Source: an uncultured Collinsella sp.
GTDB lineage: Bacteria; Actinomycetota; Coriobacteriia; Coriobacteriales; Coriobacteriaceae
Direction: 5' to 3'
DNA: 49,180 nucleotides
Assembly: GCA_900759335.1 (NCBI GenBank)
Contig: CAAEUX010000080.1
Coordinates: 1-49,180, forward strand
Below, in pieces: positions 44,559-49,180 of the stretch. The notes under the pieces were generated by a model. The model did no database searches and was not told the origin of the DNA. It saw only the letters and a list, made by a program, of their open reading frames with translations. Each line of letters begins with the position of its first letter. Position 1 is the first letter of the stretch. The position numbers and the translations under genes are program-made.

Positions 44559-45310
44559 TAAAAAGCCTTCCTTCCAAATCTAAGTACTGATAGAACAGAG
44601 GAGATGAACCAAGACAGCTTGGGTCCAATTACTGGCGCAAGCTTTTTCCGCATTTCAACACGGAACTTCTTAGCGGGTGACAACCAGGTGCCTGAATAAT
44701 GGTGAATAGAATATGTATCATCAGTAATTTCAAACTTGCCACTATGACTGTCTAGGGGATCAAAATAAGTAGCAGGGTATGCAGTGAAACCATTTAACTG
44801 CTGAAATGAACCATCTCTCTTAAGAGCACAACTCACTTCCAGGTAATCAGTTAGCACCCTCGGAGAGGTATCCATAGAGTTGCGGCCTTTTCGCATCTCA
44901 AATCTCATAGATTCATATAATTTTGCGACATCGCTCATGACATGGCTTCCGGCCTCAGAACCCATGATGAGGCCGGGATTCAAGAAGAAATTATTCTTCA
45001 TGAATCCCGCAAAAGCCTCATTATCTAAAAGCTCGTCCAGAGGCTTCAGGACTTCGACATCTGTATCGAGAAGGATTCCACCCTCTGAATACAGTATTCT
45101 GTAGCGCGCATAATCGCTGACAAACGCCCATTTTTTTGAGGCATATGCCTCACGACAAAATTCACATTGATTTATATCGAAATTGCTTTCGTCCCATCTA
45201 CGAATTTCCCAATCAGGCATGATCTTCGACCAAGACTCAATGCATTTTCTTTCAAGTTCAGGAAGCTCACTTCCACCGAACCAGATGTAGTGCAGAACTT
45301 TAGGAATCAT
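44558..45310 (-). CDS. GT32-type glycosyltransferase (capsular polysaccharide, DXD)
   Basis: 250 aa from ATG 45308-45310; a GAAAGGGA Shine-Dalgarno lies just upstream. MIPKVLHYIWFGG, KWAFVSDYARYRILYSEGG and the DTD motif (Asp82, Asp84) define the GT32/Gly_transf_sug family of mannosyl- or galactosyl-transferases. The C-terminus ends with a hydrophobic/basic helix that may touch the membrane. It is part of the exopolysaccharide cluster. Confidence 0.87.
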   Translation of the reverse strand: MIPKVLHYIWFGGSELPELERKCIESWSKIMPDWEIRRWDESNFDINQCEFCREAYASKKWAFVSDYARYRILYSEGGILLDTDVEVLKPLDELLDNEAFAGFMKNNFFLNPGLIMGSEAGSHVMSDVAKLYESMRFEMRKGRNSMDTSPRVLTDYLEVSCALKRDGSFQQLNGFTAYPATYFDPLDSHSGKFEITDDTYSIHHYSGTWLSPAKKFRVEMRKKLAPVIGPKLSWFISSVLSVLRFGRKAF

Positions 45311-45332
45311 CAATTCCCTTTCGAACAATAGG

Positions 45333-46577
45333 CTACTTCTTGATGATTTTTTTAACCAGACGCTTCATCGGGTCATAAATTCCAAGCTTTTCGCATGTAT
45401 GCCTAGCAAAGCGCTCGGCTTTTACTTTTCCGGAATCGGGGAACCACTTATTCATAAGCTCCTCACCATCCAGATTCGCCACATCAGCCATGAATTCATC
45501 GCGACGCGGATTCAGCTTCACGGACTTAGTAAGTTCACGAACACCTTCTACTGCAGCCTCAACATCAATCTCCTTCATACGGGCATAGCTTGAGGCTCGA
45601 TCAAGCAATTCTTGTCCCTCATCGCTTTGGATGAGAACTCGAGTGACGCCCCGATTGTCGTCGAACTCTTTCGAGAGTCGATAAACATCGAAGAAATCCC
45701 AGCAAGTCAAATCAGTAACGCGATAACGCTTTTTAAACGGGCATTCGTAACAAATGGGTCGATCTGAAAGATCAGCAAAAAAGGCCCTTAGGTAAGGATC
45801 TGTTTCGACACCTTCACTGTACAGCCGTTCACCATACAGAGTCTCGCCTTCGAGCTCGCACATATTTGAATAGCGATAGCCAAACCGTGATTTATCTCTA
45901 AAAAGAACGGTCTCACCTTTTACGCCAACCTTTGCGTCAAGCCATTCGACCTGCCGCGCGAACACAGCGCGAGCGGGGTTCGCGCGGCAGACGAAGTCTG
46001 CCACGCGTAAATTTGCCGGCTTGCCGCCCAAAAATCGAAGCAGGCCTTCGCATTGACAAGGGGTACCAATAAAGAGAACTTCACGTCCAGTTTTTAGTTG
46101 TTGTTTGACCTCGGGATACGCAGGGCCAACAACGCTCTGAACATATTTACTGTTGCGGAAGCGCCAAAGTTCATCAACGCTTTCCACAGAAAAATGTCCG
46201 ACCTTAAGTCGCCCAGGGGCTCCTTCGGCTCGCACAAGCTGTTCACCGCGCAAATAACCTGCACCAAACACAATACCGCCGTTGGCAATCACGGCCTGAG
46301 CAAGGGCAGTGAAGGCTCCACCAGAAGTGCTTTCAGCAAGCACCTTTTGATCATTATGCTGGACTAGAAAGGCTCGTTGGGACTTAGGCTCGTCCTTATC
46401 AACATTAAGCACTGGGCAAGCCTTTTCGCATAATCCGCAATCAATACACTGGTCAGCATTGACTACGGGGTACTCGCAGCCCTCGGCGTCATATTCCATT
46501 GATATGCACTGCTTGGGACATTTTTGAGCACAGGCAGCGCAACCGCAGCATTTACTTTTGTCCGTGATGGAGATCAT
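45333..46577 (-). CDS. FrhB-like Fe-S flavoprotein of polysaccharide clusters
   Basis: 414 aa. Two 4Fe-4S ferredoxin motifs at the N-terminus (C10-C13-C16-C20 and C44-C47-C50-C54) precede FrhB N- and C-terminal domains (coenzyme F420 hydrogenase beta-subunit family). In polysaccharide clusters such proteins commonly sit beside pyruvyl transferases, as here. Their reaction is not established. Clear AGGGAA Shine-Dalgarno before ATG. Confidence 0.85.
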   Translation of the reverse strand: MISITDKSKCCGCAACAQKCPKQCISMEYDAEGCEYPVVNADQCIDCGLCEKACPVLNVDKDEPKSQRAFLVQHNDQKVLAESTSGGAFTALAQAVIANGGIVFGAGYLRGEQLVRAEGAPGRLKVGHFSVESVDELWRFRNSKYVQSVVGPAYPEVKQQLKTGREVLFIGTPCQCEGLLRFLGGKPANLRVADFVCRANPARAVFARQVEWLDAKVGVKGETVLFRDKSRFGYRYSNMCELEGETLYGERLYSEGVETDPYLRAFFADLSDRPICYECPFKKRYRVTDLTCWDFFDVYRLSKEFDDNRGVTRVLIQSDEGQELLDRASSYARMKEIDVEAAVEGVRELTKSVKLNPRRDEFMADVANLDGEELMNKWFPDSGKVKAERFARHTCEKLGIYDPMKRLVKKIIKK

Positions 46578-46585
46578 ACTGTTCC

Positions 46586-47773
46586 CTACAACTCAAGAGC
46601 TGATTTAAGCCAATTGGCCGATTCATTCCTATACACATTAAGTCGTTGACGTACTGACACAAAGTCAATTTCATTTGCCATTGCGGCACGGAAAGCATCC
46701 TTCGATTCGCAAATACGATCGGAGTTTCCAAGGACACGCAACAATGTATCAATACGTGAGTTCGTAGACTGAGCACCCATATTCTCGTGGCGACGGAACG
46801 AGAAGAAGGGCACCTCAAAAATATTTGAGAAAACGCTTCCGTGGAAAGAGTCAGTACAGACATACGAAGCATGGGCAATCAAGTTGACCCACTCAGCCGG
46901 ACCGGCTTCCCAAGGATAATAATCCGCGTAATCGTCATCAGCCTTAACATATTCATCGGGATGAGCAATGGCGACGATCTTCAAATTATGCTGCTTGGCA
47001 AGCTCTTGGGCACATTCACGATTCCATGCATTCTTACCCATGAAATAGCAGAAAACATAGGGCTCGTCAGGAACGTCAATCGAAGAGGAACAAGCAAGGC
47101 TTGCCCACTGATCTCTAGCCAGCAGCATCGTAGGGTCGCATACAACAGAGCATCGGACGCCCGTAGCTTTCTCTACCAAATCCGCTCCCGTATCCTCGCG
47201 AACAGAAATGGCCGAAAAATCGGAAAGAAAATCTTTTGTTTTACGAAGATATTTTTCAGAAAGGGAAGATACTCCAAAACTAGTGGAATAAGACACCTTG
47301 CGGACAGGAGGCTGCACGAAAGATAGTGTAAAGTACCTACCAGCAATGTTAACAGGCAGCCAAAGCTGATCGCTGCCAACAACAACGCTGTCATAATCAG
47401 CCACAAGCGCCCCAAGTTCTTCAAACGAAGCGGCTTGAGGAGTAAAACTAAAATGTGTTGACTCGAAAGATGAAAATGCACTTTTCCTCTTTGCCATTTT
47501 CTTTCCAAAGTCAGCATCAAGCTTCTGCTTGATGCGATGCTTTACAAAACCCAGCTTTGCACGATAAAGATCTACATCAAATAGATGCTCAAGATAGTAA
47601 TCATTGCGTCCTTCAGAAATAGCATGACCCAGGCCACGTTTATCAATAGTATTGACTTCAACTCCCAGCTCCTCAAGGGCACGCTGGGTCGCGTACGCCT
47701 GAAGAACGCTGCCAAAGTTGATTTTGTCATGACACGACGCGACTGCGACTCGCTTAGAACATGTAATAGTCAA
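46586..47773 (-). CDS. Polysaccharide pyruvyl transferase family protein
   Basis: 395 aa. CHDKINFGSVLQAYATQRAL at the N-terminus, VVGSDQLW in the middle and TDSFHGSVFS towards the C-terminus are family hallmarks. These enzymes transfer pyruvate from phosphoenolpyruvate to a sugar in the polymer, adding negative charge. The start is TTG at 47771-47773 with AAGGGG 5 bases upstream; there is no in-frame ATG nearby. It lies 8 bases before the FrhB-like gene. Confidence 0.88.
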   Translation of the reverse strand: MTITCSKRVAVASCHDKINFGSVLQAYATQRALEELGVEVNTIDKRGLGHAISEGRNDYYLEHLFDVDLYRAKLGFVKHRIKQKLDADFGKKMAKRKSAFSSFESTHFSFTPQAASFEELGALVADYDSVVVGSDQLWLPVNIAGRYFTLSFVQPPVRKVSYSTSFGVSSLSEKYLRKTKDFLSDFSAISVREDTGADLVEKATGVRCSVVCDPTMLLARDQWASLACSSSIDVPDEPYVFCYFMGKNAWNRECAQELAKQHNLKIVAIAHPDEYVKADDDYADYYPWEAGPAEWVNLIAHASYVCTDSFHGSVFSNIFEVPFFSFRRHENMGAQSTNSRIDTLLRVLGNSDRICESKDAFRAAMANEIDFVSVRQRLNVYRNESANWLKSALEL

Positions 47774-47782
47774 GCTATCCCC

Positions 47783-48886
47783 TTAATCAACAGAACCTAA
47801 ATAGGTCATATAACAATCCAATAACACTCTGGCCGCAGCATTAATTTCAAATACCTGCAAACCGGCATCGTCGCCAGGCGCGAAGACCTCTGTGCTCAAC
47901 TCAATAAGTCTTTCGGCCCACTTTATACAGGAGCTAGAAAGTGATTCAAATTGCATCATGGATGTAACAGCGGTCTCAGAGGTAACGGTATCAGACGCAA
48001 GAATGGGTGTATGCGATGCCTGGCATTCAACTCCGACCATTGGGAGGCCTTCATACAGGCTCGGCAGGCAGAAAACATCAAATGCTCGATATAAAGATGC
48101 TGCGTCGCTTCTAGTGCCCAAAAACCGAACAGAATGGCTAATCCCCAGACAATCAGCTTGGTCCTTTATCTGTTCAACCAACGGACCAGAACCAACCAAA
48201 ACTAAAACTGCATCATTACGAATCTTTAAAACCTGATCGAATATATTAAGCAAATATGAGTGATTCTTCTGCTCTGTAAAACGACCAATGTGCCCAATTA
48301 GAAGCTGTCCATCAGCAACACCAAGCGATCGCCGCGTCCTTAGGCGATCCTCATCATCTGGCGCGAAAACAGACAAGTCGACAGCATTACGCATGACTAC
48401 AAATTGAGAACTCGATCCAAATAACCATTCACCAGCGAATTTACTACATGCAAAACGGTGAGTCGGATACCGGTTTGATTGCGTTTTCAGCACGGCCTTC
48501 AGGGCATTCTTGGCATACTCACCCCTACCACTCGTAGAGTGGCTATGGGCGATACGCACGGGGACACCCGCCTTCTTCGCAGCACGAAGAGGAAAGACCG
48601 AAAGCGCGTTGATGTGACTATGGACAATCTTCCAGCCCTCTTGCTTAAAGAGACGCTGAAGCTCTCGCTGGTATTCAGCTACATGCTGATAGGGCGGTAT
48701 CTCAAAGACCCTGCCACCGAGCGATTCGATCTCGTCACGGGGAACAAGCGTCGAATCGGAATCAACAAGAAAGTCAAACTGCACTTTACCGCGATCGATG
48801 TGACGATAGTAATTCATAACGACAGCTTCGACGCCGCCACCAACCATCTTGCCAACAACCTGAGCCACCCTAACCGGTTCAGTCAT
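47783..48886 (-). CDS. Family 4 glycosyltransferase
   Basis: 367-aa GT-B enzyme. The N-terminus RVAQVVGKMVGGGVEAVVMNYYRHID fits EpsF-like transferases. HSHSTSGRGE, IGHIGRFTEQKNH and SLYEGLPMVGVECQ form the donor-binding site. It should add an early sugar of the repeat unit. It follows the priming transferase directly (stop of one next to start of the other) and precedes the pyruvyl transferase by 9 bases. Confidence 0.88.
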   Translation of the reverse strand: MTEPVRVAQVVGKMVGGGVEAVVMNYYRHIDRGKVQFDFLVDSDSTLVPRDEIESLGGRVFEIPPYQHVAEYQRELQRLFKQEGWKIVHSHINALSVFPLRAAKKAGVPVRIAHSHSTSGRGEYAKNALKAVLKTQSNRYPTHRFACSKFAGEWLFGSSSQFVVMRNAVDLSVFAPDDEDRLRTRRSLGVADGQLLIGHIGRFTEQKNHSYLLNIFDQVLKIRNDAVLVLVGSGPLVEQIKDQADCLGISHSVRFLGTRSDAASLYRAFDVFCLPSLYEGLPMVGVECQASHTPILASDTVTSETAVTSMMQFESLSSSCIKWAERLIELSTEVFAPGDDAGLQVFEINAAARVLLDCYMTYLGSVD

Positions 48887-49180
48887 TTAGCAAGCACCTC
48901 CACCGGTAAAGACCTCAACGACCGTGAGGAGAACAATCTTCAAGTCCGTGATGGGGCCGCGCTTGGCGATGTACTCCAAATCACGGCGGACCATGCCGTC
49001 GAAGTCGGTATCGTTGCGGTCAGTCACCTGCCACCAGCCGGTAATGCCCGGCTTCACAGCCAAGCGCTGCAGGTCGTACTCGGTATACTCCGCGACTTCG
49101 TTCGGCAGCGGCGGGCGCGGGCCTACCACGGACATCTGGCCCAGGAACACGTTCAGGAACTGCGGGAACTCGTCGATGGA
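48887..49180 (-). CDS. Priming sugar-phosphate transferase, C-terminal part (partial)
   Basis: The last 98 codons of a polyprenol-phosphate sugar-1-phosphate transferase. DEFPQFLNVFLGQMSVVGPRPPLP, VKPGITGWWQV and RRDLEYI are the diagnostic C-terminal motifs. The frame is open to the window edge, so membrane segments and start are outside. It starts repeat-unit synthesis and marks the upstream end of the exopolysaccharide cluster seen here. Its base composition is closer to the GC-rich host than that of the genes downstream. Confidence 0.92.
   Translation of the reverse strand, partial: SIDEFPQFLNVFLGQMSVVGPRPPLPNEVAEYTEYDLQRLAVKPGITGWWQVTDRNDTDFDGMVRRDLEYIAKRGPITDLKIVLLTVVEVFTGGGAC

Overview
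The window looks like a chromosomal segment of a high-GC gut actinobacterium of the Coriobacteriia, most likely Collinsella. That placement is inferred from protein style, GC-rich codon use and gene order, not from a database search. Almost all genes lie on the minus strand.

Region by region: (1) 1-75 is the tail of an IS110-type transposase. (2) 164-16299 is a housekeeping block: rpoD, dnaG, ribF, truB, an nrnA-type DHH phosphoesterase, rbfA, infB, nusA, rimP, leuS and guaB. The genes are packed with short overlaps. A promoter plus a leader hairpin sits before rimP-nusA-infB, and a 118-nt foldback lies in the probable leuS leader. (3) 16493-18057 holds a ModE-like DNA-binding protein, a MITE-like palindrome and a Cys/Met-metabolism-fold protein whose PLP lysine position is Arg. 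(4) 18154-22383 is a sucrose locus (LacI-type regulator, PTS EIIBC, GH32 hydrolase) in which the EIIBC gene carries a one-base frameshift.

(5) 22626-33721 is one tightly coupled eight-gene operon: pelD, pelE, stand-alone pelA deacetylase, pelF, pelG, then a CotH-kinase lipoprotein, a VTC-type polyphosphate polymerase domain protein and a DUF4956 membrane protein. The first five match the Gram-positive Pel exopolysaccharide machinery. PelD has an SDR-like N-terminal extension and keeps a c-di-GMP inhibitory-site motif (RxxD), while its GGDEF signature is degenerate. The last three are candidate accessory factors for the same polymer.

(6) 33893-38777 is a small, lower-GC defence island: HigB-type toxin with an antitoxin fused to an ImmA/IrrE metallopeptidase, an Abi_2/AbiF HEPN protein preceded by its own promoter and a structured leader RNA, an uncharacterised protein with a PD-(D/E)XK-like core, and a DUF2188 protein. 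(7) 39164-40433 is a wrecked secreted transglutaminase-like gene fused to the tail of an ABC-transporter ATPase. (8) 40556-49180 is an AT-rich Wzx/Wzy-type exopolysaccharide cluster (flippase, polymerase, glycosyltransferases, FrhB-like protein, pyruvyl transferase, priming sugar transferase). One GT4 gene in it has lost its middle in frame. The window therefore carries two independent surface-polysaccharide systems flanking a defence island. The strongest candidates for something new are the Pel accessory trio, the Abi protein with its leader RNA, the uncharacterised nuclease-like protein and the lysine-less PLP-fold protein.
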